A program made the position numbers and the translations under genes. 64,000 nucleotides of DNA, taken from contig NZ_JHZY01000002.1 of the NCBI RefSeq assembly GCF_000687915.1, positions 620,001-684,000 on the forward strand, given 5' to 3'. Source of the DNA: Leeuwenhoekiella sp. MAR_2009_132 (GTDB taxonomy: Bacteria > Bacteroidota > Bacteroidia > Flavobacteriales > Flavobacteriaceae). Below the pieces are notes generated by a model that saw nothing but the letters and a program-made list of their open reading frames with translations, did not search any database and was not told the DNA's origin. Positions 15,283-23,772 of the stretch are shown in pieces. Position 1 is the stretch's first letter; each line of letters starts with the position of its first letter.

Positions 15283-17040
15283 TCAGTTGTTTAATAAATA
15301 TCCGAATTTTTCATTAATCAGCTTTTCACTGACATTTTCTTCTAATATGTTTCCTTTCGTATCAGTTGATATGTACTTCCCGTTCCTTTTTAAGTATACA
15401 GTATCTAACTCTTTATTAGTTAAATATGGCCATTCCCATAAAATTTGTTTGTATTGAATCGGATGAATTATTTCGTTTTTCCAATTAATTGTTCCAAAAA
15501 CACCATTATTCGCTACTTTAATAAGTTTGGAATTATCAACTGAAATTTCATCATATTCTGTCGGTATAACTATTTTTCCATCTCTGCTTATCAACCCTTT
15601 TTTTCCATTCTTAGTTACGAAATGTTCATCAGGACCATACTCTACCCAATTGGATATTTCCTCATATTCAATAGGTATAATCACATTTTCTTCAATATCT
15701 ATTTTCCCAATTAATCCATTTTTTTTAACCAAGAAACCATTATAAGTAGGGTCTATATGTTCATATGAAAAAGAAACTATTTGTTTTCCATTAAAATCAA
15801 TTATACCATACTTATCTGATTTTTTCGCTATGAAATAATCATCAGAACTAACAGAAATAATTTCTTCAAATTCGAAAGGATATTGAACTTCTCCTTTATG
15901 GTCAATTAATCCAAACTTTCCATTTCGCTTAGCGAATGTAATTGGCTTTCCGTCAAATGGTTCAATTTTTTCGTATTCAAAAGGTATTTCCCTTATTCCT
16001 TTGTCCGAAACAGTTCCTACCATTCCAGAACTGTTAGTTAAAACGAAATATCTATGGTATGATTCTTTGCCTTTATAACTATCCCATTCAAATTCTTTGA
16101 TGTCAAAATCGGTTATTGGATTTCCTCTGTTATCTAAAAGCTGTATATTTTTGCCTTTTTTGATTGCGAAAAGGTCAGATTCGTTTGAGTATTCAGTTGG
16201 ATGTTCGATAAAGTCGTATTTGATTGGTAAAACGACATTCCCAAGTGTATCAATAATTCCATATTTGCCCTTTTTTGATACAATTCCTAAATAATTTCGA
16301 TAAGGTTCTGCAATATCATAAGTTCCAAAATTCACTACTTCTTTGAAGTCTTTATTTAGATAAGCTACTTTGCCATTTTTTTCTACTCGGCAAAGTCCTC
16401 TCTCAAAATAGGTGTAATTTCTATCATCAAAGTAAGATTCAGTTATTTTGTCGTATTCAAATTCGGTCAATTGTTTGCCAGAACAAGAAAAAAATGCCCA
16501 CTTTCCGTCTTTCATTGCACACACCAATGAGTCGATTTTGTTACTTCTTACTTTTTCAAATTGAATGGGAACAATCTCATTACCACTTTGGTCTATAAAA
16601 CCATATTTGCCATTTAATTTAGCACGTGCCAATCTACATTTGTAAAAATGGCTTTCGTTTTCGTATTTAAATGGTATTACTACTTTACCTTTTCTATCAA
16701 TAAAACCGTATTTATCATTTTTCTTCGCAGGCGCAAGTCCGTGAGAGAAAACACTTAAATCGTCATAAATGAAGGGTATTAGGGTATCCTGTTTTATGTT
16801 TATGTAACCACTTTTTCCATTTGATTGAGCTAAAATCATACCTTCTTCATCTATCGGATTCAGAAATTTATATTTATTTAGAGGTATAACTGCTTCTCCA
16901 TTTTGATTTACAAAGCCCCAAGAATTTTCGCCCATCACTCGTTCGAAAGTTTCAAATTCTGAAGTTTTCAATTCGTTCTTATTTGGCTTGCAAGAAATCA
17001 CAAGCAAAAGAATAATCAATATGTTTATAAATGTTCTCAA
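15283..17040 (-). CDS. WG-repeat lipoprotein
   Basis: About 585 residues, built of some 15-17 repeats of roughly 30-37 residues with the pattern KxGKYGFID.xGK.viPxxYe; examples are KYGFIDRKGKVVIPFKYE and KFGLIDHKGEVQYPFEFE. This is the WG/KWG beta-repeat family, of unknown function, usually surface or periplasmic. The N-terminal signal FINILIILLLVISCKPN has a lipobox VISC. No ATG lies between the cassette start and the signal; TTG at 17040 is the best start. Extending the frame to 17118 would read back into the attC-like site. Cassette ends GTTAGCAAC / GTTGCTAAC. Confidence 0.82.
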   Translation of the reverse strand: MRTFINILIILLLVISCKPNKNELKTSEFETFERVMGENSWGFVNQNGEAVIPLNKYKFLNPIDEEGMILAQSNGKSGYINIKQDTLIPFIYDDLSVFSHGLAPAKKNDKYGFIDRKGKVVIPFKYENESHFYKCRLARAKLNGKYGFIDQSGNEIVPIQFEKVRSNKIDSLVCAMKDGKWAFFSCSGKQLTEFEYDKITESYFDDRNYTYFERGLCRVEKNGKVAYLNKDFKEVVNFGTYDIAEPYRNYLGIVSKKGKYGIIDTLGNVVLPIKYDFIEHPTEYSNESDLFAIKKGKNIQLLDNRGNPITDFDIKEFEWDSYKGKESYHRYFVLTNSSGMVGTVSDKGIREIPFEYEKIEPFDGKPITFAKRNGKFGLIDHKGEVQYPFEFEEIISVSSDDYFIAKKSDKYGIIDFNGKQIVSFSYEHIDPTYNGFLVKKNGLIGKIDIEENVIIPIEYEEISNWVEYGPDEHFVTKNGKKGLISRDGKIVIPTEYDEISVDNSKLIKVANNGVFGTINWKNEIIHPIQYKQILWEWPYLTNKELDTVYLKRNGKYISTDTKGNILEENVSEKLINEKFGYLLNN

Positions 17041-17061
17041 TGTTTGTCTTGCCTTGTTGCT

Positions 17062-17245
17062 AACGGTTAGTATATGGCTCGTAGCGTGTAAATTAGCGAT
17101 AACTATACGGTTAAGCACGAGCCGAATTTTTTAATTTTCTTATTACCTTTTTTCTCAATAAGCCAAATTAAAAAAATTGGCGGACTTCCAAATATGCTCT
17201 AACTTCGGTTAAGCAACTAATTAGCTATGAGCTATATACGTTGTT
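17062..17245 (-). repeat. attC-like cassette site 8 (long class)
   Basis: Arms GTATATGGCTCGTAGC and GCTATGAGCTATATAC pair completely, with two G.T wobbles. Inner stem GCCAAATTAAAAAAATTGGC region. The end of the PD-(D/E)XK-like gene lies inside this site. Confidence 0.9.
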
Positions 17246-18268
17246 GTAAGCCGTTTTTTCTACGGTTCTTTTTAGAAACTTCTTGTATTCTTTTAGCGTT
17301 TCTGCGATTTTTATAGCGTCTATTTTATCATCTTTTTTACCAAGCCAATTATGTTTTTTGACAATTGCCGCAGTCATATATTTCCCGTGTCCAAATCGGT
17401 CAGGTCTTTTAACCTTGTCTAAACCTTCTTTCTTTGCGTTCTCTGTAATTAAGTGATAAATTTTGTTCCGTATTTGACTTCTTGTAATGTTTTTGGGCAT
17501 TTCTAATTCTTCAGGGTCTGTTGATATTTTAAAACATAAATTACCCTGTTCAATTTGTAAATAGACAGGAAATATATCCCAATAGTCCCAATTTAAAACC
17601 GCGTTCCAAAATCCGCCGTTTTGATTATTTACATAATGCCAATTAACCAAACCGATTTCTGTTTCTAAAAATTGATAGAAACCTTGCCAATCTGCACCAT
17701 TCCAATCGCCAATAATCTTATTGGAATATTGATTGTTGGAATGCTCTAATTTTGTAAGCCTTTCTTTAAAATCAGTAAAAATATCATTTTCGATTTCTGT
17801 ATATTTTTCTAAAATCTTTAAAAAATCTTGTCTTTGAAATATCGAAAAACCTTGTTTTATTACAAAATCCAAATTCCGCATTGATTCGTTTCCAGTTTTT
17901 AGATAAACACAAATTGGTTCAATGTATTTTTTTTCTAAACACCAATCAACTGCAATTTGTTTGTAACGTTCTAATTGATTGGAATGAAAAGAACTGAAAG
18001 TTTTGTCTTCAATTATTATCAAATATTTCTCGTTTATGGCTGCCCAAACATCAATGTTTTGCCATTGTCTTCCAGCCTCAACATTTACTATTTCTTCATC
18101 GAAATTTGGTATTTGAGTTTGTATTAAACTTGTAATAAATTCTTTACCACACTTGTTTAAAGGCGTGTTTGTGTTTTTACATCCAATATCTGAATATTGA
18201 AGAAGCCAAGTTAAAAAAGCATCTTGATTTAATTCTTTGGTTGCAATATTGAAAATATTTGGTTTCAT
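17225..18268 (-). CDS. PD-(D/E)XK nuclease-superfamily protein
   Basis: 347 residues. The N-terminal third has the pattern of the PDDEXK_4 group: NIATKELNQDAFLTWLLQYS, then WQNIDVWAAINEKYLIIIEDKTFSS, where D and ExK are the likely metal-binding residues, then QLERYKQI. The remainder resembles the C-terminal region of the same family (KYMTAAIVKK near residue 310). Function in this family is mostly unknown, with possible roles in defence or DNA repair. The last residues (KTAYNNVYSS) and the stop codon are encoded inside attC-like site 8. It forms a two-gene cassette with the SH3 protein, 5 bp apart. Confidence 0.75.
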   Translation of the reverse strand: MKPNIFNIATKELNQDAFLTWLLQYSDIGCKNTNTPLNKCGKEFITSLIQTQIPNFDEEIVNVEAGRQWQNIDVWAAINEKYLIIIEDKTFSSFHSNQLERYKQIAVDWCLEKKYIEPICVYLKTGNESMRNLDFVIKQGFSIFQRQDFLKILEKYTEIENDIFTDFKERLTKLEHSNNQYSNKIIGDWNGADWQGFYQFLETEIGLVNWHYVNNQNGGFWNAVLNWDYWDIFPVYLQIEQGNLCFKISTDPEELEMPKNITRSQIRNKIYHLITENAKKEGLDKVKRPDRFGHGKYMTAAIVKKHNWLGKKDDKIDAIKIAETLKEYKKFLKRTVEKTAYNNVYSS

Positions 18269-18273
18269 AGGAT

Positions 18274-18942
18274 TTATAAGATTTCTACGTCAACACTATC
18301 ACGTTTAAATAACATTTTTATTCCAGAATGAAAGCGAGGTTCAATATTGTATTTTCTTGCAAATTCTTCAACGAATTTTTTTTCTACAATATTGTTAAAT
18401 GGTGAGCCACCTGAACCCAAACCTGTAACAGCAACTTCCACATTCATACCATCTGCATATTTCACTCCACCAGCTGAACCATTTCCCTTTATTCTAAATC
18501 TGTAAACAGCACTATTACCAGATTGTCTTCGTCTTTCTTTTTGTGGTGTTGAAGTTGTCCTATTCGTTGTATTTGAAGATTTACCACCAAACAATCCAGA
18601 AAAAAAGTTTTTCACTTTAATTATGATATAACCTAAAATTCCAAGACCAATTAACCAACCAATTATAGAACTATCTTCTTCTTTTTTTTCTGATTCTTCA
18701 TTTATAGTACTTATGTATTTGGATGAAACAAAGCCTTGAAAATTCTCTGTCTTAACTTCTGACCAATTTCCAGATTTAGAAATTTCTATAACTTTTTCGT
18801 TGAGTTTAACTTGTCCTACAACATCATATTCAGTTCCCGCTCCACTTCTTACATTTAGAAGTTCAGTATTTACGAAAAATTCGGTTTGTGAAAAAGTCTG
18901 AAAAGAAATTAATAGAAGAGCAAAAGTAAAAATGTATTTCAT
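18274..18942 (-). CDS. SH3-domain membrane protein
   Basis: Start at 18942 (MKYIFTFALLLISFQTFSQ), giving a signal peptide; the frame extends upstream to 19074 but only through attC sequence. Residues ~20-80 are a bacterial SH3 domain (LLNVRSGAGTEYDVVGQVKLNEKV). A membrane segment follows at ~98-115 (IIGWLIGLGILGYIIIKV), then a basic Ser/Thr linker and a C-terminal domain of about 80 residues starting AVYRFRIKGNGSAGG. Bacterial SH3 domains often bind cell wall. First gene of the cassette bounded by GTTGTAAGCC / GGCTTACAAC. Confidence 0.72.
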   Translation of the reverse strand: MKYIFTFALLLISFQTFSQTEFFVNTELLNVRSGAGTEYDVVGQVKLNEKVIEISKSGNWSEVKTENFQGFVSSKYISTINEESEKKEEDSSIIGWLIGLGILGYIIIKVKNFFSGLFGGKSSNTTNRTTSTPQKERRRQSGNSAVYRFRIKGNGSAGGVKYADGMNVEVAVTGLGSGGSPFNNIVEKKFVEEFARKYNIEPRFHSGIKMLFKRDSVDVEIL

Positions 18943-18972
18943 AGGTTTCTTGGTTTGGTCAAAATGGCTTAC

Positions 18973-19096
18973 AACGTTTTTGTATATGAGCTGTGGCGCG
19001 TCTCGGCACAGACCTCTCCAAATATAAACTATCTTTGGAAAATCCGCAGGATTTTCCAACTGAGGACTGACCAAGCCATAGCTTATATACGGTGTT
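18973..19096 (-). repeat. attC-like cassette site 9 (short class)
   Basis: Arms GTATATGAGCTGTGGC and GCCATAGCTTATATAC pair at all 16 positions, two of them G.T. Inner hairpin GGAAAATCC-GCA-GGATTTTCC. Confidence 0.93.
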
Positions 19097-19574
19097 GTAA
19101 CACGTTTTTTTTATTTTCTTTTAAGGTATCAGATTTTCTCTCCATTGAGATTATTCGACCATTTTTAATCTCGGTTCTAATTCCGATATTTTTTTTAAAA
19201 ATTCCGAAATATTTATATTCCTTTTCACAAATTATAACAGTATCAAATTCTTGATTGTAATCTGAAATCTCAACTACACTTAAACTCAATTTTATTTTAT
19301 TAAGTTCATCCGTTTTCTTTTTTTCAGAGTTTGAGTAAGTCGATTTAATGTATTCACTAATTTTAGTCAAATATCCATTCAAGTTTTCAATTAGGTCATT
19401 ATATGTTTTTGTATGATTTTCTGAAATTCCTTTTGTTCCAAAAGTTAAATACAAATCAAAAAATCTCCGATTTTCGTCATAAATAATCTCATAAAAATAT
19501 GCTGAATTAATTAGCATAAAATTCCGCTTTATTTTTTCGGTTGTCAGAGTTTCCAATTTATGATTTTTGTTCAA
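19083..19574 (-). CDS. Cassette protein of unknown function
   Basis: 163 residues, no signal peptide and no motif I recognise. It is mixed helical and beta, rich in Lys, Glu, Tyr and Asn. The start MNKNHKLETLTTEKIKRNF is the first ATG after the cassette boundary. The last residues (NVLQHRI) and the stop are encoded by the arm of attC-like site 9. Cassette ends GTTGTAACAC / GTGTTACAAC. Confidence 0.6.
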   Translation of the reverse strand: MNKNHKLETLTTEKIKRNFMLINSAYFYEIIYDENRRFFDLYLTFGTKGISENHTKTYNDLIENLNGYLTKISEYIKSTYSNSEKKKTDELNKIKLSLSVVEISDYNQEFDTVIICEKEYKYFGIFKKNIGIRTEIKNGRIISMERKSDTLKENKKNVLQHRI

Positions 19575-19599
19575 TTATGATTGGTTTTAAATGTGTTAC

Positions 19600-19788
19600 A
19601 ACGGTTTAGCTAAGCGTAGTGCGGTTGTAAGGAAACTTTTCGTTTCCGTCTTCGCACGAAGCTAAAGCTTTTGGTTTTGCTTTTTCTTTTTTTTGTCCAA
19701 AGCTAAATCCCAAAGATTTAGCGACTTAGTAAATATACACAGACCTTAGCTTTAAGCCCTAAAGTCCGCATTACGTTTAGGTTTTGTT
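19600..19788 (-). repeat. attC-like cassette site 10 (long class)
   Basis: Arms GCTAAGCGTAGTGCGG and CCGCATTACGTTTAGG pair with two G.T wobbles. Inner stems GGAAACTTTTCGTTTCC and GCTAAATCC/GGATTTAGC-like. Identical to site 15 except one base. Confidence 0.92.
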
Positions 19789-19802
19789 GTGGTGTCGTTT
19801 TT

Positions 19803-20411
19803 TTATCCAGTATGTTTTTCGTTTTCCATTGCGGGCGGTGGTGGCAGAAAAGGTACGACCTCCCAAAATGAAATATTTAATTCCACATCAGCCTTTAACT
19901 TATCAAACTCCTGAGTTAGTTTACTTAAAAAATCTTCAATTCCGTCCACATTATCTTGCCGTTCCGATTCTATTATTACTAAGTAGCTTTCAGGATTTTT
20001 TACAGGATTTGAGTTTCGATAATATGAAAAATCATCTTTTAATTTTGACCTTAGAGAGTCGGTGTCAATTTCTATTGTTGTACTTGCTTTATATGGTTTT
20101 CCTCCACGAAATGTAACGTAATGTTTTCCTTCGGGGTCATAAATTAAAGGTTTGCAATTTTCAATTGGATAAATGTTCCTTATCACTTTATTTTTTTTGA
20201 AAACCATTTTTGGAAAACTGTCATTACAAGTTATTTCTCTAATCCTGTCAACGAGTAAGCCATAATTTTCAAACTCCGATAATTTTAAAGACACTTTTAA
20301 ACTATCATTTTCCTTTTTCGGAAATCCATAATCTTTAATCTCATATTTTTGATTACTGCAACTTGCCGATAGAAATAAGATTATGGAATATATGGCAATG
20401 TTTAATTTCAT
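19803..20411 (-). CDS. Lipoprotein of unknown function (duplicated cassette, copy 1)
   Basis: 202 residues. Signal MKLNIAIYSIILFLSASCSN with lipobox SASC; exported and lipid-anchored. The body is not a family I recognise; it contains TIEIDTDSLRSKLKDDFSYY and a proline-rich end (PFLPPPPAMENEKHTG). The identical protein is encoded at 23773-24381. Cassette ends GTTGTGGTG / CACCACAAC. Confidence 0.75.
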   Translation of the reverse strand: MKLNIAIYSIILFLSASCSNQKYEIKDYGFPKKENDSLKVSLKLSEFENYGLLVDRIREITCNDSFPKMVFKKNKVIRNIYPIENCKPLIYDPEGKHYVTFRGGKPYKASTTIEIDTDSLRSKLKDDFSYYRNSNPVKNPESYLVIIESERQDNVDGIEDFLSKLTQEFDKLKADVELNISFWEVVPFLPPPPAMENEKHTG

Positions 20412-20437
20412 TTCTAAAGTTTGTCAAAATGCACCAC

Positions 20438-20562
20438 AACGTGTTTGTGTATGATTTCGTTGCTTGTTTAAGTAACTAAATTAGTAAACTAAAACGAACC
20501 AGAGGAAATTCCGAAGGAATTTCCAAGTAGGCAAGAACTAGCAATGAATTATACACGGTGTT
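20438..20562 (-). repeat. attC-like cassette site 11 (short class)
   Basis: Arms GTGTATGATTTCGTTGC and GCAATGAATTATACAC pair with one bulged base and two G.T pairs. Inner hairpin GGAAATTCC-GAA-GGAATTTCC. Confidence 0.92.
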
Positions 20563-20573
20563 GTAGCCAGTTT

Positions 20574-21149
20574 TTATTCTTTTATTATTTCAACTTTTGG
20601 TTTTTTGATTTTTATCTCAGAAATGTCTTTAATTTTATCAATAGTTTCATTTCCATTTTCATCTATTGTTTTTTTTATAAAATTTCCATTTCTATCCTTT
20701 TCGATAATCTCTTTTGAACCATTCTTAAAAGTTGTTTCTTTTCTTTTTAAACTACCATCATTTTCAAAAGAGACTGATTCTGAAGTTGGTAAAGAGTTGT
20801 TGAATTTCTCAAGCTCTTCAATAGTTTTGAAGTTTAAAGTGTTTTCTGGTTTAAGGGTTTCATCAAAATTCCAATTATCACCTAATAATGAGGTCAATTC
20901 TAGTGCAATTCGAGTTTTTTTAATGTCATATTCTTTGTTTTTAGTTTTTGAGAATATTCCTTCAATTTGCTCTTTCGTTAGTTTTTCTCTCGTTTTATCA
21001 AATGTAATTTTTAAACTATCATTTTCTTTCAATAAAGTTTTGACAAACTCGGTTGGAATATATTTGACACTATCAAGCACTTTTTGTTGAGAAAAAGAAA
21101 AGTCTGAAAATCCTAAAGAAAGAATTATGATAAAAATTATTTTGTTCAT
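20574..21149 (-). CDS. Secreted protein of unknown function
   Basis: 191 residues with a signal peptide MNKIIFIIILSLGFSDFSFSQ and no lipobox. The body is charged and helical to about residue 110. After that come short repeats of the type NGSKEIIEKDRNGNFIKK and IDENGNETIDKI, like the strand-turn repeats of toxin-antitoxin or MORN-like surface proteins. No family assigned. Cassette ends GTTGTAGCCA / TGGCTACAAC. Confidence 0.65.
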   Translation of the reverse strand: MNKIIFIIILSLGFSDFSFSQQKVLDSVKYIPTEFVKTLLKENDSLKITFDKTREKLTKEQIEGIFSKTKNKEYDIKKTRIALELTSLLGDNWNFDETLKPENTLNFKTIEELEKFNNSLPTSESVSFENDGSLKRKETTFKNGSKEIIEKDRNGNFIKKTIDENGNETIDKIKDISEIKIKKPKVEIIKE

Positions 21150-21173
21150 TCGTACTTTGTTTTAATTGGCTAC

Positions 21174-21360
21174 AACGGTTGAGCTATGAACAGTACGGGA
21201 GCAAACGAGCGATTGCTTTCCGCCACGCATATAGCTAAATCTTATTGTTTTGATTTATCTTTTCTTTTCCAGAGCAAAATCCATAAGATTTTGCGGTCTT
21301 CATAAAAATACACAAACCCAGCGAATACCCCCAAAGCCCGTATTGTTTATAGGTTTTGTT
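21174..21360 (-). repeat. attC-like cassette site 12 (long class)
   Basis: Arms GCTATGAACAGTACGGG and CCCGTATTGTTTATAGG pair with two G.T wobbles. Inner stem GCAAAATCCATAAGATTTTGC. Confidence 0.9.
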
Positions 21361-21375
21361 GTGCGTAGACTTTTT

Positions 21376-22200
21376 TCAGTATCCTATTTCAACATTGATG
21401 GATGCTCCTCCATTTAATTTTGTCCAGCTACCTAAGCTATTTTCTCTATAATAACCTTTTCCTTTTGTTAATATACCTCCCAAATCCACTATTGTTGGTT
21501 TTTTGAAATTTGGTATAAATTCAATTCCTACGAAGAAGTCTTTTGAGATATAAATATCATTTTCATTAAGGTCGATTCGTATCCAATCCGAGTCCGTTTG
21601 AGCTGGTAAATCCGCTACAATGTTTTTAAGCACTATCTTTTCGTCAGGCGTATCATCCAAATTTTTATAAAAGTTGATTCTAACTTTTACTCCTTCCACT
21701 TCTGACCATTTTCTAATAGCGAAATTTACCGCTTTGACCTTGATTTCTTCATTTGGTATATTAATTCTTTGTGCGGCCTCTACAATATCATTGTTCTTGG
21801 AAATAACACGCATTGATAAAAGTCTGCTGTATGATTTAACTCCGATTTTTTTATTTTTCCTTTTTTTACTTGAAACGACAACCTCTGTAAGTTCCCTGGT
21901 TTTAGGTTGTAAAGCGATTATCCGATTTGAGAAGTTTTCGGCCAAGATATTTACAGAATAATAGTTTATGTGGCTAATTGTAATACTATCCGACGTAAAT
22001 TTTTTGGGAATGGTCAGAATGAACTTTCCATTTGGGTCTGTTATTGTTCCTTGATTTTTATTCAAGATTCCAATATTCACAAATTCTATTGGTTTTTGGT
22101 TTTCGGCATTAATTATAGTTCCGTTCATTACGATTTCTTGCGAAAATGATTGAAAACTAAATAATTGAATTAAAAGTAAGATGTAAAAATTTAGTTTCAT
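21376..22200 (-). CDS. CarboxypepD_reg-like secreted protein
   Basis: 274 residues. Signal peptide MKLNFYILLLIQLFSFQSFS, then a carboxypeptidase-regulatory-like beta-sandwich (residues ~25-110: GTIINAENQKPIEFVNIGIL, TITDPNGKFILTIP). This domain is common at the start of TonB-dependent receptors and surface proteins of Bacteroidota. The second half (~110-274) is a jelly-roll-like region, with WIRIDLNENDIYISKDFFVG near 205-225, and no named family. No TonB barrel follows, so this is a free-standing protein. Cassette ends GTTGTGCGTA / TACGCACAAC. Confidence 0.75.
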   Translation of the reverse strand: MKLNFYILLLIQLFSFQSFSQEIVMNGTIINAENQKPIEFVNIGILNKNQGTITDPNGKFILTIPKKFTSDSITISHINYYSVNILAENFSNRIIALQPKTRELTEVVVSSKKRKNKKIGVKSYSRLLSMRVISKNNDIVEAAQRINIPNEEIKVKAVNFAIRKWSEVEGVKVRINFYKNLDDTPDEKIVLKNIVADLPAQTDSDWIRIDLNENDIYISKDFFVGIEFIPNFKKPTIVDLGGILTKGKGYYRENSLGSWTKLNGGASINVEIGY

Positions 22201-22216
22201 TTTTCAGTTTACGCAC

Positions 22217-22341
22217 AACGGTTCGGTGTATAGTTAGTTGCGTGGTTAGGCAACTAATTTAGCAAATAAATCACAGATAGAATATTCCGCAGGAATGTTC
22301 GTAAGTAGGCTTAAAACAAGCAATTAATTATACACGGTGTT
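22217..22341 (-). repeat. attC-like cassette site 13 (short class)
   Basis: Arms GTGTATAGTTAGTTGC and GCAATTAATTATACAC pair. Inner hairpin GAATATTCC-GCA-GGAATGTTC, the same as site 5. Confidence 0.92.
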
Positions 22342-22557
22342 GCCATTTCGTTGTTTTTTCAGTTCAAATTATTTCGCTAAATTCCATTTTCCGATTTTCG
22401 GCGTTTGAGTAAATTCAGTCAGCTTTTAATTCCGCCAACTTCTTCAATTCAAATTTCGAGTGAGCAATTCCGCAACTTGCTAAATTCCAAATTCAGTTTG
22501 GGTTTCAGTTCAGTTTCCGATTCCGAAAATTAGCTAAAAGGCAGACCTTATTTTAAA
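22342..22557 (-). other. Non-coding part of a cassette
   Basis: About 216 bp between site 13 and the stop of the small membrane gene. No open frame of note on either strand and no clear secondary structure. It may be the decayed end of a longer cassette gene. Confidence 0.5.
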
Positions 22558-22713
22558 TCACTCTTTTTTTCTTCTATCCCAAATAATTAATAGCATTGAA
22601 ATTATTACGAGAATACTTGATATCGAATTTTTAAATGGTTCATTTTCATATATATTGTAAGCAATCAAAAGACTTGAAGCTATTATTAAGAAATAGGCTA
22701 TTTTTTTTGTCAT
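22558..22713 (-). CDS. Very small membrane protein (51 residues)
   Basis: ATG at 22713: MTKKIAYFLIIASSLLIAYN, then a short polar loop (IYENEPFKNS) and a second hydrophobic helix (SILVIISMLLIIW) ending in a positive tail DRRKKE. Two membrane helices with a basic end are plausible for a real small protein. It is the only open frame in the cassette bounded by GTTGCCATT / AATGGCAAC. Confidence 0.55.
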   Translation of the reverse strand: MTKKIAYFLIIASSLLIAYNIYENEPFKNSISSILVIISMLLIIWDRRKKE

Positions 22714-22758
22714 AAATTTCGTTTTTTTCCGTTCAGAGTGCGTTCCGCAATGAATGGC

Positions 22759-22881
22759 AACGGTCTCGGCTATGAGTAGTTGCGTGGGTTAGCGCTTAAC
22801 TTTGCAAGTATGCACCAAACTGAAAATCCGCGAGGATTTTCAGAAGTAGGTAATAACATGCAATTACTTATAGCCATTGTT
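22759..22881 (-). repeat. attC-like cassette site 14 (short class)
   Basis: Arms GGCTATGAGTAGTTGC and GCAATTACTTATAGCC pair at all 16 positions. Compared with site 5, GTG/CAC has become GGC/GCC: a compensated change. Inner hairpin GAAAATCC-GCGA-GGATTTTC. Confidence 0.93.
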
Positions 22882-22894
22882 GTAGCACGTTTTT

Positions 22895-23539
22895 TTAATT
22901 CAGAATTTCAGTTAAACTTCTGAAGTTGTCAATTATATAGTTTGGTTTTTGTTTTTCTAATTTTTCCCTTGTGTTGTTGCCATAAGTTACTCCGCACGTA
23001 TCGACATAAGCCCTTTGTCCCATTTCAATGTCAAAAATTGTATCGCCAACAACTAAGCATTCATTCAATTGATAGTTGTATTTATCGATTATGAGATTTA
23101 CGATGTCAGGTGATGGTTTTTTATTTTTTGCATCCTCTTCTCCACCTACAAATGAAAAAATATCATAGATGTTTTGCTTTTTGAGAATCTTAATTAATGC
23201 AGCTTTTCCTTTACTTGATGCAACAGTTAAATTTATTCCTTTAGAATATAAATCCAACAAGGTTTCTTTTACACCATCAAAAAGAGAAATTGTGTCGATC
23301 ACAATTTCATTATAATGTTTACGATAAATCAAAGTCGCCTCCTCAATCAATTTTTCGTCAAGTAAAAAGGCTTTTTCGAAGGTAGTTTTCAGAGGTAACC
23401 CTATCAAACTTTCTATTAGATTTTCATCAACGTTTTGGAGATTAAAACTATGGGCAACAAATTTCATAGTTTGTATAATGCTTTCTTTTGTGTCGGCTAA
23501 TGTGCCATCAAAATCTAGAATAAGAGTTTTATATTTCAT
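22895..23539 (-). CDS. HAD-family hydrolase, phosphoglycolate-phosphatase-like
   Basis: 214 residues, cytosolic. HAD motif I is LILDFDGTLADT (nucleophile Asp and DGT), motif II LTVASSKGKAAL (Ser), motif III Lys in DAKNKKPSPDIV, and motif IV VGDTIFDIEMG. A helical C1 cap lies at about residues 15-80 (GLPLKTTFEKAF). The layout is subfamily IA, the group of Gph and related phosphatases. Substrate unknown. It is complete and intact, and unusual as cassette cargo only in being a familiar housekeeping type. Ends GTTGTAGCAC / GTGCTACAAC. Confidence 0.88.
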   Translation of the reverse strand: MKYKTLILDFDGTLADTKESIIQTMKFVAHSFNLQNVDENLIESLIGLPLKTTFEKAFLLDEKLIEEATLIYRKHYNEIVIDTISLFDGVKETLLDLYSKGINLTVASSKGKAALIKILKKQNIYDIFSFVGGEEDAKNKKPSPDIVNLIIDKYNYQLNECLVVGDTIFDIEMGQRAYVDTCGVTYGNNTREKLEKQKPNYIIDNFRSLTEILN

Positions 23540-23569
23540 TCTGGTTTACATTCTTTTCAAATGTGCTAC

Positions 23570-23758
23570 AACGGTTTAGCTAAGCGTAGTGCGGTTGTAA
23601 GGAAACTTTTCGTTTCCGTCTTCGCACGAAGCTAAAGCTTTTGGTTTTGCTTTTTCTTTTTTTTGTCCAAAGCTAAATCCCAAAGATTTAGCGACTTAGT
23701 AAATATACACAGACCTTAGCTTTAAGCCCTAAAGTCCGCATTAAGTTTAGGTTTTGTT
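23570..23758 (-). repeat. attC-like cassette site 15 (long class)
   Basis: Same as site 10 except A at 23744. Its right arm CCGCATTAAGTTTAGG therefore has one extra mismatch. Confidence 0.92.
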
Positions 23759-23772
23759 GTGGTGTCGTTTTT

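Larger units (their letters stand above)
19600..20440 (-). repeat. Duplicated cassette unit, copy 1 (site 10 plus lipoprotein gene)
   Basis: About 0.84 kb that recurs at 23570-24410 with one visible change (C at 19774, A at 23744). Identity starts at the ACAACGG of one core and ends at the CACAACGTG of the next, so the repeated unit is exactly one gene with the site at its 3' side. That is the mobile unit of an integron. Confidence 0.95.

Noticed and set aside
19784..20116. Plus-strand frame of 110 codons, present twice
   Set aside because: It is antisense to the duplicated lipoprotein gene; it is repeated only because the whole unit is.
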